Made by a program: the position numbers and the translations under genes. The notes under the pieces are model-generated. The model made no database searches and was not told where the DNA came from. It saw nothing but the letters and a program-made list of their open reading frames with translations. From assembly GCF_051020985.1 (NCBI RefSeq), contig NC_134999.1, positions 39,431,660 to 39,495,659 of the forward strand: DNA of 64,000 nucleotides, read 5' to 3'. This document shows, piece after piece, positions 31,742 through 45,450 of the stretch. Every line of letters starts with the position of its first letter. The first letter of the stretch is position 1. Source of the stretch: Nomia melanderi (Eukaryota; Arthropoda; Insecta; Hymenoptera; Halictidae).

Positions 31742-34700
31742 AGTTCGCGGTCGGCAACCCGAAACGCGTTAAATCGATCGTTAGCGCATGTTTCGCCGCG
31801 CGTTACCCTTCTACGAAACACATCAACTGTCTTCGGACTAATCGCGTCACTTGGAATTCGAATAGGGCTCCCGTATCAGTTTGTCTCCCACGACAGGTGA
31901 AATTATTTACGGATAAACATGTTCTAGCACACCGATGGTCAGTACGCTACGATCGATGATCGATCGGTGTTGCCGATTCCGTGGTCCATCGACTTCCGTC
32001 CGTTTGTTCACCCGCCTGCCCGATCACTCGATTCTTCGGCCACTCGACCGACCGACAAACCGATCGAATGGAAAGCCGAAACGATTTCAATCGAAAACGA
32101 CGCACAGGTACGAGTTGCGATCGTATAATTTACTTGATACTAAAATGTATTCCAACAGAGAGCCGATATGTTTTCCTGCGACAAATAATCGTGTGTCCGT
32201 TTCGATTTCGTGACGATACGAGCGATTAACCCGACGCCGCGCCGCAAAGTGACGTCGCAAGGAACCGCGTGTACGTAACGGGAAAACCGCTCCCCTCTGC
32301 TACTGCGTTACCGCGGTCAGTCGATTCTGCCACGCCTATCACGGCGAACCTCGCGATTCTGCCACGCCTACGGCTCCCCTTTGTTCCCCCATTCACCGAA
32401 TCACGAATCCCAAACCCGCCCGTGCTTCGTCAGAACTGTTCCAAGTCCAGAGTTTCGAATACCGACTCCAGAGTCCAGAGTCCCGATTCTTGATTCTCGA
32501 TTGCCGATTCCCGATTCCCGATTCCCGATTCCCGATTCCCGATTCCCGATTCCCGATTCCCGATTCCTCGTGGTCGAATCGTCGGGACGCCGAACCGCGA
32601 GCCTCAATCTCCGAGCCACGGGCCACGAGAACGAAACTCCAAAACCCGAGCGACGAATTTCCGCAGTGTGAACTTAGGATCCATGTATATACACGTTTAC
32701 TTATTTAGTCGAAAGATACTTAAATTCGTACATTCCTTCCGCGAGTACCAAGGGCCAAAGGAAGAGCACATTTAGACGATCACGGAGAGAAAAGAAGAGA
32801 AGAGAAGAGAAGAGGAGGGGCTGAGATGGATGGGGAAGAATAATCGAACGAGAGAAGAAACGCGTAGGAGGAAAAGGAGAATCGACGCTTCAGGACTGGG
32901 ATCGCTCGTGGAGCAGGGGACGTCGCGTCGTCCGGTACCGAACAGGGATAGCAGTACTTCCCCCATCAACGACGAGAATCGTCCAATCCTACGACGGGCA
33001 TGAAACGCGCGCTAAGGAGAACGGATATGCAGTTGGTGCCACGTGACTTCTCGAGAAACTTGAGGAGTGGCGGAATGCACCCACTTTCGTTTCGACGTTG
33101 GGCTAATGCGAGGGTAGTTGGCCACCGTCCACGAATAATCAGAATAACCGATGTTGGTCTGCTGACGATACTTTTGTGGTTTCTCCGTCCTCAGTTTTTC
33201 TCTGTTCCTGATTCATTAACGCTGATACCACTAACGATACGACCGCATTCTTTTCAGTTTCGGATCCGATCACCGATCCGATTCTCCGTTCTTCTCTTTT
33301 TTCATTCGAACCACCCATTTCACCATTTTATCCAATCTCGCGTATTTCGTATATATACCAACACCCGTACCATGCTTTCTCTTTATCATGTTTACTCTTC
33401 GCTTTCACCTTCTACAATATTTTACGTTATTAAGCAAGTATTGTACCAGTGTTATCTACGTTACCTTATATTACACGCACGTTTCTCCATAGCTAGTTGC
33501 TTCTAGATAACTGTAGCATAATCGTCGAAATACTTTTATTTGTCGACGGAATAGCGGCGATATAGAAGTATCGAATACGTATCTATCGCTTTATCGAGCA
33601 GCTAATAGCCGCGTAATAGGCATCACGCCCAGTTTTTGAGTAATCGGTCTGTTATCGGTTGTCGTGCACGATATACGAGTATTATATCAGTTCTACCACA
33701 CATTTGCTTATCCCACTGATAAACTCTCTTTACTTTTTAAAGTGTCTAGTCGAACATACCGAATTTTTTCAAATATCGTTTCGCGTCGGAAAACAAATTT
33801 CTTTTTCTCCTTCTCCTCCTTTTTCTTCTTCTTCTTTTTCGAAGAATCATGCAGAATTCCTTTTATTCGTTACCGAGTTCTACCTGTAGCGCAGACTTGT
33901 GTCCTGTGCACCTATTTTAAGGAACCCGCACGGATTGTTCTTCGGCCGGCTTTTCATTCTATAATAATTAAGCAATTCTTGTAATTCTGTATACTCCCGT
34001 ATTGCTTTGGGAAATGAATGAACCACCACAGGAATGAGTCGAAGGTAACCGGTACAAGTTCGCTGGTCACCGCTTTTTAACCAAATAATACACCGGGGAT
34101 ACCTTATTTACTTAAGGATCGAAGCACGTTCAACGTATTCCCGAAGAAAATATTCAAACTGTTCTCCCAATGCATCTCTTCTACTTTAACCCTTTGCAGC
34201 CGAAAGTTTTCTACTGGGAATATTCGACATTTTCTAGTCAGATGTGCACGACGTTCTTTGAAAGTAACTTGTCGGGGAAAGATACGTAAATCGGTAAACG
34301 AAGCTGTACGAACCTTGATATTATACTTGTGTAAGGCTTTGTAATTTTGCTCTGACAAATCAAGTGCTGACTGAGAGTCGCCTCCGGACTGCAAATGGTT
34401 AATACTACGGATGTCGATGTATACTCGAAATTACTCGATCTGTGTACCCAACATTCGATTAATCGTTCAATTTTTACTCGAATTATTTGATTTACCAACG
34501 ATGCTCGTTTGAAAGCTACTCGTTATAATGGCTATTTGAATCCTACATCGCGTCACATTGCACACATCGTTTCATAGCAACTATTGAAAATCGCTTTCGT
34601 CGCCTTAAGAATTTTAAGTAATTTCTAACACTTTCCACTGCAAATTCCCGTTTCATTCTTATCGTCTGGTCTGGAAGCAAACCCACGTCTAAATATTCTC

Positions 34701-37700
34701 TTTCAAGTTCGTACACATACCTACATACAGGTGTACTTACTCGAGTACTCGCATAAATAGATGTAGTTATATTGGGATGCGACGACCTCTCGTTGCTGTG
34801 AATACGCACTGCTACCCATGCGCTGTATATACGAGATATATGTACACATATACGTATGTATGCAGGTAGCACCTTTCATCCCTGACGGTCGGGTAAACAT
34901 AAAAGATTTTCAAGCAACGATTATGCTTCGTCACGACAACCTAAGCTTATTTTCCTTCTATCCTTCTACAGATTTCGTGATCGCGTCAAGCCTGTTTTAA
35001 GGTTTCTGTCGTTTAACAATGCACACTTTCTTCGATTCACATCCTCATTCGGTTATCACGTTCGTCCTTATATTCCATACATTCTACCTACATATGTACC
35101 TACATACGTGGCACGATACGACAACGTATCCATGCGTATAGGATACATAGGTGTAAGTATGTACATGCAACGTAGTTATACGAACACTCGCATGTTTGCG
35201 TAAAAAGTACAAAAGGAACTCTCTCGTTTCTTTACTTGCTTCGGCTACAAAGTTCAATTTTCTAAATAGCGTGATTGGTCATTCTAATTGGGAAATCGAT
35301 CGATATTTACAACGTTAATGATAAAGATTTAAGACGTACTCTGTTCAAATCTTGTTATCCATACTTCAAAGTAATTAACGATTTGATGGTTAATTTATCC
35401 GCTCTTATCTTATTGTTAGGAATAAGACTGCTCGATCAACACCTTGATTGGATATCACTGCCTATAGATAAGTCGTAATTGGTGTCATGGATTGATTCGA
35501 TATTGCCTCGTGTGTATGTAAATACCGTTAATCGTACATTTTATCAATATTCTACCGGCTGAATTCGATTTGACTCGAGCTGCCTCGGTTCGACTCGACT
35601 CGAAAGCTGAGCCGGTTAATTTGATAGTAGCATAAAAATCGAGCAAGTACGATAGTGAATAGGTTCTTTCTCGTTCTAGATGCATAAATATATAGCGATT
35701 AGTAATTTTCATCGCTTCTGTTTTCTTCGTTATTTCCTCCAATCACTTTTTCTTCCACGTATCTACGTATTACATGTAAATTTGTGCTCATTGTCATTCT
35801 CGGTAGGTATATGTGTACACCCACGTACTCCTACCACGTCGCACAGAGTACAAATTCGATTCCATAATTAAAATCTTCCAACCCCTATGCGGCCGCATTG
35901 CCAAGTTTGGCCCTTATCGACCATTACTTTTAATAGCGTTGTTAATGAAACTAGGTGTCGCGAAATTAACCTCTCGTTCCAGTAACGCTCAACCGAAATT
36001 GAAGTCGGCCGAATTTTCACGAAGCTAATCGATCAGGGATTTCAAATGTAGACATGTAAGCACATAAGTGTTTAGATACGTGCACACAATAACCTTTTCG
36101 AGTCTATACAAATGTGGGTTCAAACATGCCTATTTGAAATTTACATGTTCACCGGTAATATAAGAGACGCATTATAATATTGTCGAATGATATGTATAGA
36201 CCTGCATTTCGATTGAATAGAATTCACAAATACCAACAGTTGACAACGTTACACGCGAACGTTCCACTACACGCGTTTCGTTTTTCTCATCAGTATTGTA
36301 TTTCCAACTACTCGGAAGACAAAGCAAGTGAAAAGTGATAAGGAGTTGATCAATAATCGTGTATGTAGAGCAGTGAAGAATAATAAGTAGCGGAAGTGGA
36401 GAAAACAAAATAAAAGGAGAAGAACAGGTTGCAGCGAGTACGTCAGGTTTGAAAACCACTGGCTTCAGCTGATTACCGCGGTAACCACCCCCCGAGCGCC
36501 AATTAATCTTAACTTTTACGGGGCAAACACTTTTCATTAAGCTCGGTCCTGCCTCCAACCGGAGTCGAGTTATCCCCTCTCTGTTGCAACTTTAGCCACC
36601 CTTGGTTGCTCTCCTTTTTTCTGCCCCCACTCTTCCAGAGCACGACTGGCTCTTCGCACTCATCCTCTTTCGAGAACGGCGAGGAACGGCAACGAAAATG
36701 GTTCCCCAGACAAGCGTTTAATCTGGCTCTAATTAGCAACTTACCCTCCGCGCCACCGTTCCAACGTTTCACCTGTTTCCACCCCGTCCTTCCCCTCCCC
36801 CTGCTTTCCTTCCATCTCTGCCCACTCTCCCATTCCTCTGGTTCCTCTTGCCCCTCCCTGCCCCTCCCTAGCCGGCCTAGCCCGCCTTTCCCCTCGATAC
36901 CCCTCTTGCCCCTCTTGCCCCTCTGCACTTCGTGCACCAGCAGCCCGACAGGTCCCGCCTTCCCCACCTTCTCTATCCATTCCGCCATCCCTTTCGCCTC
37001 CAGCCCCTTCATCCCTTTCGCCCCCTTGCCAATTCCACCCTGTAACTTGCCACCCTCCATCTTCTTTACCTCGTCTGTGCAACTTCTCTTCTACCTGTAC
37101 ATTCTGACCATCTTCCTTGCCCTTTACTCCGATCGCTGCCAAGCCTTCACCGAGAGCAAAAGTGGAACTGTATGTAGTACTTGTCACAAAGTCTCCGGAC
37201 ACCTAATGTCCCACTTATTTGTCCAGCCATTCAACCATTCGTGCAGCCGCGAAACAACCAACTCGTCTTCTTCGCTCTAATCCCTGGCTGTGTTATCAAC
37301 GATAGCACCATCGTAGATGTCACTGCAATTCTACTCTACCTTCCAAACAATTATACGAACAATCGCTCGGTGTTATAATGCCAACTAGAAACAAACGAAA
37401 ATGTTCTTTATATGATTCTGTTGCAACAGAATTTCAGAATTGAAATTTTCCATAAAACTAATTGTAATTGTGCATTGTATCGTACAGTTTACATGTTCAA
37501 TATACTTATGTATGTATATACCCGAGCTTGCATCTATGCAGTAAATATATTTACATAGCTATGTAGTAATTTCCCAATGTCATCTCTATAACAAAACGAT
37601 TGTAGCATTTGTTGGTCTTTATTGCACCTTTGATACAAACTTTCCTTACGATTCGAGTCTTTCGTCTTTGCGAATATGTAACTTTGTTGATCGCTGAGAT

Positions 37701-38590
37701 GTCAATTGTAAGATATTTTCTTATTTTTCTTATTCGAGATGAAAAGGTTTTACAGTGAACGTGCCAACTACTTGTTGTTAAAATGAATCGCCGGTACATA
37801 CATATAGGTGTATACCTCGTGGAACGATTATAACTATGAAACTGTTGGTCTGCAATCGAATGCATCGGATGCCGATAAACGAGGAAATTTCTTTCGGTAA
37901 CGTAGATATCTATCTCAACTTTACTGAACATTTCATTTGTCGACGATAAAATACACCTGATTTTCCATTTCATAAAATTCTTTACTGCAAACATTTAAAT
38001 CCAACTAAATGTACAATTTAATTGTTAACGTCGTCTTTCTTCTAGACCTCTGCGCTAGGAGATTCCTTACTTGCGAGTATCACTGCGTCAAAGTATCGCA
38101 TGTATACAAAAAACGATTCTATTGCTAACGATGTACATATATACGCATAGATGTTTGTACACGATTAATGTATGTATATAAGCCCAACATATATACACGT
38201 ATATAATATTATATAGTACCCGAGAAGTTGCATGTACGAACAGAAATCATTTCGGAAAAAGAAAAGTAGCCTTTGCTGATCGTCGTGTTATATTATTTTC
38301 TTGTGTATATATTATTTAATATTTATATATCTGTATGTATTTGATGTTATTCGGAATCTAAATTTCGAACCGTCGAGCCATCATTGACAGGAAGAAAGTT
38401 ATAATATTATATGTAGCGTGAACCAGTTATGCGTGGTACATGAATCAGTCACGGTAAACTTTGGTCCGGGGAGATACCGTATTATGTATACCAGTATTTC
38501 GTTGTGATCGCATTATACTATCGTGTGCGTAGCTGTCAAACCATATCCATCTGAATCGTCGTTATCAGTCGTGACGAACGATTATATTAT
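31742..38590. other. exex upstream region and spacer to serine protease
   Basis: A 6.8-kb stretch without recognisable coding exons. It holds the exex promoter and 5' region on the left, a 7-bp GATTCCC tandem repeat at 32506-32567, AGAGA-rich sequence near 32790-32820, a C/T-rich tract at about 36770-36920 and AT-rich sequence at 37400-38400 that should include the protease 3' untranslated region. Confidence 0.45.
32506..32567. repeat. 7-bp tandem repeat (GATTCCC)n
   Basis: Nearly nine perfect copies of GATTCCC, preceded by diverged copies (gattctt, gattctc, gattgcc). It lies about 0.8 kb upstream of the exex start codon. Confidence 0.92.
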
Positions 38591-41268
38591 CTAACTCATC
38601 ACTTTGTCGATCCATGGTACAAATTTCTGAATATTCGTATACACGCCGGGTAAGTGTTCGCGACCACATCCGATACCCCACGACACGAGTCCGATCAGTA
38701 CGTGCCTTCCCTCGACGGACATTGTCAACGGTCCACCTGAATCGCCCTATTACAATTGAAATTGCTAAATTATTCTTGCTTTCCATGGTTGAACGGATCG
38801 ACTCGAACTCGACAATCTTCTACGAATCTCTTCGTCCGCGAGGAAAGTTGAATACGTACCTGACAAGAATCCCGTCCACCCTCCTTATAACCGGCACACA
38901 GGAAAACATCGTGAATGGTTTCCCGTCTCCCGGCTGCTCTGAACCATCTTTGGCATCTTTCGTTAGGAATTACCTAAAAATTACACTTGCTTCATTCAGA
39001 TTCTCGATGCTTGTGACGTTCTGCTGGATTTATTCGGTGACTAAAGCATCGGATAGGTTTCAACTATCGAACGAGAGGATATTATTTCTATTCTACACTT
39101 TATATTATGCATGTCTACGCACTTCTACGTCGACTTCTTGAAGAACAGTCGGCGCCGAACTCTGTCCATGTCTGGTTCTACCCCAGCCAGCAACGGTTGC
39201 GGTGCGCCCAGAAATTTTCAGATTTTTCGCTGGCAAACAGACAGGCACGATATGCTGTTTGAACGCTACCGTTCTCGACAACTTTATCAACGCTACGTCG
39301 TTTCGAAAATCGGTTGGCGAATATTGCGGATGGACCTAGAATTTTCATTAGAAAAGTGTATCTGTATTTGATTTTCAAAGTTGCATAAATCGCGTTTTAT
39401 AATAGAAAATACATAGCCTGTTACATCCAAGCAGATGTGTACTTACCTCCTTCCTCTCGATATTAAATTCTTCGTGTAACAATCGCTCCGATGCGTCTCT
39501 CACGTCCCACTCGCCGAGACGTACTTTCAAGTTGCCGTTCGGTGTCCTGCACGAAACGAACGAAAAAACAAAAGCGAATTACACATTGTATTGTAATACG
39601 ATATACTAATTTACAAATGTTCCACGCGAAGCATGCTCCTTGTTCCGTCAAATACTAACGTTGCAACGCAATGAGCCGCAGTCACGACCCATCTGTTGTT
39701 CAACAAAGCGCCACCACACGACAATTTCTTGGTGAGGAATCCCGACTTAATTATAGCCGCCTGGAAATAAATAAAAGTGGAACGATGTCTATTCAATTCT
39801 ACGGATACTTGGGTTGCATCGGAACGGTGCAACTAATAGAACCGGCAAGAACCTGCCGAGGAGAACTCACCTGCCAAGGGTGACTGCCGAACCCAGAACT
39901 GTGTCCACCCACGATCCTATTACTTCTCGTATAAAGTTCACCGCAACCTACGAAGCACGGGAACGTCAGAGCATTTCGAAAACAATATTCCCATGTTTAC
40001 TTGGCTTTGCAAACTAGCTACTACACAGTGTCTAACGTATCGCGTATAGTGTACATACGGCGGTGAGTCGTGTCTGCAGTTGGAGAGAAAGTGACATAAC
40101 CACTCGTTTCGATAACGAACTCGTGCGATTCAATGCGATTCATATTTAGCCGCGAAACGATCATTTTGAACAAACAGCTCTGTTCGAGTGGAAAAACATG
40201 AAATGTCAGAGATTCTCCTTCTCGAGGAGGAAATTGCTGTTACCCGGCTTTCATCGGCTTTATCGTCTTTTCTCTCGCTCATTCGTCTCTTTCTCTGCCC
40301 GCTTTTCATCCCACACCCATTGATACTCTTGCCCGTTCTACCTGTCATTATAACTGGCGACGTATCGTCTAACGATAGCCTATAGTCTCGTGAAAAAGCG
40401 TGCAAAGCGACACAAGTAGAAAAAGTGAACAATGTTAAGGCAACCTGTGAGTAAAAACACGTCCGTTTTCCTTTTCCCATTGATTTTCCCTCTGTGTACC
40501 GACAAGAAATTTGTAACATTTGCCGCGAACGCTCGTTCTCGTTCCTTCAATGACGCTATGTACTGTGTGTGCCGCTAGTAAAATTGCTAGACACATCTAT
40601 TCGTCGACTATATAATACGACGCACTAGAGGAAAGATTTCGCAACAGTTTCGGTTAATTGTTATGAGCAGGAGCTTGCATTCGTAGCGAAAGAAACTATT
40701 GTACTATTGGTGCAAAATGTTTAGATCTGTGCGACTTGATGCGGATTACCACGATATTTGGAATAATCCACGGAGCTTGCGACATCCTGCTGCGGCGTAT
40801 GCAATCCCAAAGCATCGGGATAATCGGTTCCGTACTCGTCTTGAGGATAATCTAGTTGTGTCGGATGGTAAATCGTAGGACGATTCGTGTACGCAGGTCG
40901 ATTGTAATTCCACGTCTGCGATGATTCGTAAAGTGTCGTTGGCTTGTTCGCGTTGTCCGCGTATACGTAGCTCGGTCGGTGTTCATTCTGAACGGTGTGC
41001 ACGGGTTTACTCGGCCTAGCCGCATTCTCGTAAATTTGAACATCATCGTCCATATACGGATGCTGATGCCCCAAGTTTAGTGACAGTGCTACACGTTTAA
41101 ACAGCCTCGATTTTACGCCGTTTATTTCACTCACTCGAATCTCTGCGCGCACCCCAACATGACGAGTGCGCCTGCAGAAAATTCAACTTGAATAGTTGAT
41201 TCGAGTCCCGACTCCTTACCCTTTCCTTTTCCCTTCTCATTTCCCTTCCTTTTTCTCACTCACTTTCC

Positions 41269-41312
<44 letters not shown>

Positions 41313-43910
41313 CTTAACCCTTCCCTCTCCCTTCCCATCATCCTTTCTCCCTATCTCCCGGTTTCGATCTTTGCCTTTCTCATTTCTTCCCTTCCCCAGT
41401 CCACCTTTACCTTTCCTATTCCGTTTTCCCTCGCATTTCAAAAGGACCAAACACAATCGTTTCTCTCTCAGTTTGCACGACAGGTTACGCATCCCTCCCT
41501 TTTCCAACATCAAATCAACTGTCAATTTACTGACAACGAGAATGTTTACGCTATATTATATGTGACTACTAAACTATAGAATTTTTATTGGAGGAAAGTT
41601 ACTCTAAATCGAGTAGATTTTACGTACTTCAGAGAGCGAACGAGAACACATTGAAAAGAAACTTACTAGCATTTTGTAGTAATCCGGCAGTGGGCCGTGG
41701 TACTTTCTCGGGGATATCGTCATCGTCGACGCAACAACTCCAAATCAGCCCTCCAGAACACAGATCGACAGGACGACCGCCACCGAGAACGCAACTGATA
41801 CTAAGGCCGCAGTCGAAAGTTGCTCCTTTGTACGTACATGTTTGTGGTATCACTAAAACATAGTGTTCGCAGAGATAAACATGATTTTCTACCTTCTCTA
41901 AGCGAACCGATAGACAGAACAAAGGACGAATTCTTATATGTAACGCGCAACACGTCATTTATCTAACCACACTGAAATTTTTCTAGAAAATAGTACTCGT
42001 TGGGAAATGCTGACAAAATTTGGAAAACTTATAGGACGCGTTATAGACTGTGTATAGCTCGACAATTTCCAATACTTTCCCTTCATTCACAACATTCCGT
42101 GCATTCCCTGCGATTCCGAGACACACGTGCTGGTATTTCTCTTACTCGACATCGTGATTATGTTACGAATGAAAAGAAGGTAGTCCATCGTTTCACCGAA
42201 ACAAGCTGATCGAACTTTACGGCGAAACAGTATTTGTAAGAACGAGTGTTATATCCGTAACTGTTTAGCAAAAAACGTATTCCAGTATGTCCAGATAAAT
42301 TAAACGAATTCCACATTTCTTGCTCCTTTAATGGTTTTACATGTTGAAAAGAGACGTTAATCGCCGGCGTTTCGTGACTTTCTCATGATTTGCACATTAA
42401 TGCGTGTAGGTGTGTACACGCACTAGATTTTATTATGACACGCTACATCGAATCGCGTGTTGTGTTCTGTCATTGTACTTTATATCGTCGTATCGCGTCG
42501 CGCCATGTTGCTGTCTTTCGGTCTGTTTGTTGAGATAAATACTCGACCGCTTTCGTTTCGACTCATAGTTTCGTAAGTGAAATCCTTAAGCCAATCTACC
42601 TAATGACGGTATCGCACAGTCAAGTAAAATATTAATCTTCAAGGTATTAGACATTGCTAAAACGCGATATATTCGATTAAAGTGCTGCTGGATTGTCAAT
42701 CGTCCGTTGTCCGTCGTTTACCGTTTACCGTTTACCGTTTACCGTTCACCGTCTATCAGCTAGTATCTACCGTCGATCAACGATCGTTTGTCCACCGTCC
42801 ACCGTCCACTGTTCACCAGCCAACTACATATATACCGAGTACCGTCTATCTAGTGCTCTCACTGTATCTAATATCTTCGAAAGTATAAAGATTCTCCAAC
42901 CTTTGTCTATGTATCTCGTGTCGATTATTAATTTGAAATGTTTGTTCTTCCAACATACTTCTACCCAATATATCCATTATGTTGTTTTGAAGATCACTGT
43001 TATGACCCCGATAATCTCCGGTATAATTTCGTTTTTTCCTCAGTGCCTCGACAAGAATGGTACCCTGCTGCTGACTGTTGAATTTTCGCCTTCTTCCTTG
43101 ACGATAACCGGCACTTTTAAGTGCTCGTTTCTTCAACTGATCCAACAATTTTTGCAAGTCATCGCCTTTATGACCATTCACCGAGTATCCTTTACCTTGA
43201 TCCTGTTCATTTTCTTCCCGTAACTGTGACATGGTTGTCTCGTGAGATTCCGACTCGCCAGATCCTGAATCATGATTTTCGTTAAAAGGATCATCAGATT
43301 TGATCATACGTCGTCGTTCCTCGACAATTTGTTTCGTTTGATATGTATGTTCCACAGACGCAGCGTCCTCGAACGAGCTTTTCCCGCTTAAATGGCCCGA
43401 TGAGCGTGGAAATTGATTTCTGATCTCGGGGAAAGTATTTCGAAGTTTATTTGCACTTTCGCTATTCTCCTTGCATAATTCGTTTCTTTTCAAATTGGAA
43501 CATTTCGCTCCATCGATCTGTCGAACAGACAAACTAGGATCTTTCCTTCTATCGGTCAACTTGCTCACTGCCCGGCTATTTCCTAATCTCTTCACTTCCC
43601 TCCGTTTTCTTAGACTCAATCGTCTTATGTTTTCTGCTCGCAAGTCCACAGAAGCATGTTCTCCGAGGTGACGAAGTCTCAGGTCGTTCGTGGTCAATAG
43701 TGTCAAGTTTTCAATCTGTTTGTTGTTTATTAATGGCAATTTCCTAACTCGTGATTTGGAGAATAACTCGTAAATCTTTGACATAGGTGAAGAAGCAGAG
43801 GGTAAAATTCGACGATTGTAATTTATAGCATTATGCTCGCCGTATGCATCATAATTGCACGCATCAATGATCGTAATTAAAAACATGTACACGATAACAA
43901 CGACTTTCAT
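38591..43910 (-). CDS. Modular trypsin-like serine protease (stubble/filzig-like)
   Basis: Nine exons, right to left: 42863-43910, 41667-41852, 40750-41088, 39871-39947, 39660-39760, 39447-39546, 39123-39335, 38860-38973, 38591-38746; 777 residues with every junction in phase. The start chosen gives a signal peptide (MKVVVIVYMFLITIIDA). About 320 basic, low-complexity residues follow. Next is a cysteine module (about 355-390) with CTYKGATFDCGLSIS, DLCSGGLIWSCC. A tyrosine/proline-rich linker leads to the protease domain. The activation site is R-IVGG (Ile536), with triad His580 (TAAHC), Asp630 (NDVALI) and Ser729 (GDSGGP). An aspartate six residues before the serine (RDSCQGDS) predicts trypsin specificity. 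A free cysteine in CGELYTR should keep the propeptide disulphide-linked. The protease is probably secreted and acts on cuticle or matrix proteins; assignment to stubble, filzig or notopleural is not certain. Confidence 0.88.
41275..41310. repeat. (CT)n microsatellite in protease intron
   Basis: About 18 CT units within a wider pyrimidine tract (41210-41480), inside the intron between the second and third protease exons. Confidence 0.9.
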
Positions 43911-45059
43911 GATCCAACTTGTAGAATTAATCGAATAAATGATGTTGGGGCAAATGAACCGTTGCAATTCGTATCATAACTATTTCTACGGCAGTTTTCG
44001 TTCTCAATATGTACAGCCTCATCGAAAATCAAATGTATTTATTATCATTGGAAACTAGACGGATTCGAGATGATCCTAGAGAAGTATTGGACTATTCGCG
44101 CCATTGACATTTTACCTTTGTCCGATCGATCGATCGATCAATTTGATCAATTTGATCGATTTGATCGAATAACGTGTCATGTGACACTACGATATCAAAA
44201 ACGGTAGGAATAGTGACACTTGGAGTCAACCGATCGGTTTAAGATCGGATGGTCGATGGACGATACGATTAATAGACGAATATTGCGTATGATGAACTTT
44301 TCGAACGTTTTAGTACTTTTAGGCTTACGAATTTATCATCGGCTCCCGTTGGGATTCTCTTTTACCGTATCGTTTTTCGTTTCAACTAACACGCGTCAAA
44401 GTATTTCACTGACTGAGGAGATTCAGCCGGCATCCAGAAGCGGTATTGCATTCGCGGCTTTCACCGCATCAGCTTTCCCATCGCAGCAACGTTGTGTCTT
44501 CCCCAACATTGGCTCCCCACTTCTTCCTTCTTCACTCTCTTCGGCTTTCTTTTCTTTTCTTTCTTTTCCTTTCTCTCTCCCTCTTCCGCCTTGACTCTTT
44601 CTTCGTGTTCCTTCGTTCGTTCGTTCGTTCGTTCGTTCGTTCGTTCCTTCCTTCCTTCCTTCCTTCCTTTCCTTCTTTCTTTCGTGCTGATTGTATCTTG
44701 TTCAAATACAATTGATCGGGAAACGTGTGCAAATTACAAACAATCTCGGACCTTACAGGTGCAGCAAAATATACCTAGTCGTATTTCGATCAATGTATCG
44801 AGAGCCAGCGAAACGACGAATCAAGATATCTTTGATATCGTTACAAGTCGAAGGTTAGTTAACATGGAAATTCTTTATTATTATCCGCAATCTTGGACAG
44901 ATATATGTATGTAGATACGAATGATGGTAACGACAATCAAACGACTAGAGTAAACTTGGACGGACGATAGACAAATATCTTCCTTCTTCGAGTTAAGAAT
45001 TCTGTTGTAGTTTAGGAGCAATGTAAAGCTATTCACGTGTATTGCGATGTACGCAAATG
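43911..45059. promoter_or_regulatory. Upstream region of serine protease
   Basis: Contains the presumed promoter of the minus-strand protease. At 44124-44170 there is a cluster of GATC/TTGATC palindromes. At 44612-44668 a (TTCG)n tetranucleotide run passes directly into (TTCC)n. No other gene is recognised. Confidence 0.45.
44612..44668. repeat. (GTTC)n then (TTCC)n tetranucleotide repeats
   Basis: About eight GTTC units pass without spacer into about six TTCC units, suggesting a point change that then spread. Confidence 0.9.
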
Positions 45060-45450
45060 TTATGCAAACTTTTGTTGGGATAGTATCGTACGAAACTTAC
45101 GACCGAGTTCGTCGAAAAATCTCATCTGTCCTTCCGAATCGACTGCGTTTCCCTGTGTTGGTTCCTCCTCCACTAAATCTAAAATCGAAGCAGGTAATTG
45201 CGTTAACGGATAATGCGTACAAGTATTGCAGGGTAACGCGGTTCGTGTTTCTCGGAAATATTTTCATCGACGCGTAGTTATTCAGATTTGCAAAATATTT
45301 TAAGAGACCGGCGTACACGAGTCTGTTGTATTCCCTGCGATTAATGGACTCACCAAAATCCCCTAAATACCGATCATTCCTCCTTTCAGCGCCACAATAA
45401 TACAAGCCGATGAAGAGCAAGCTGAAAAGTGAGCGTACCAACGAGTTCAT
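45060..45450 (-). CDS. Small secreted peptide precursor (hypothetical)
   Basis: The first exon (45354-45450) begins MNSLVRSLFSLLFIGLYYCGA, a clear signal peptide, followed by ERRNDRYLGDF, and ends at a strong GTGAGT donor. A second exon from 45178 (acceptor TTTTAG) joins in phase and adds an acidic segment (DLVEEEPTQGNAVDSEG) and MRFFDELGRKFRTILSQQ before a stop at 45060, total 71 residues. A GTAAGT donor inside the second exon (at 45100) could lead to a further, unidentified exon. Without splicing, the frame runs to 45097 (117 residues). The layout of signal peptide plus acidic spacer resembles a neuropeptide or other peptide-hormone precursor, but I see no clear dibasic-amidation cassette and do not recognise the family. 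The signal-peptide exon is the firmest part. Confidence 0.45.

Noticed and set aside
36509..37280. Overlapping frames of 224, 183 and 153 residues on both strands
   Set aside because: The region is a C/T-biased low-complexity tract. The frames show repeated Pro/Ser/Leu or Gly/Glu/Lys and no domain, and they exclude each other.
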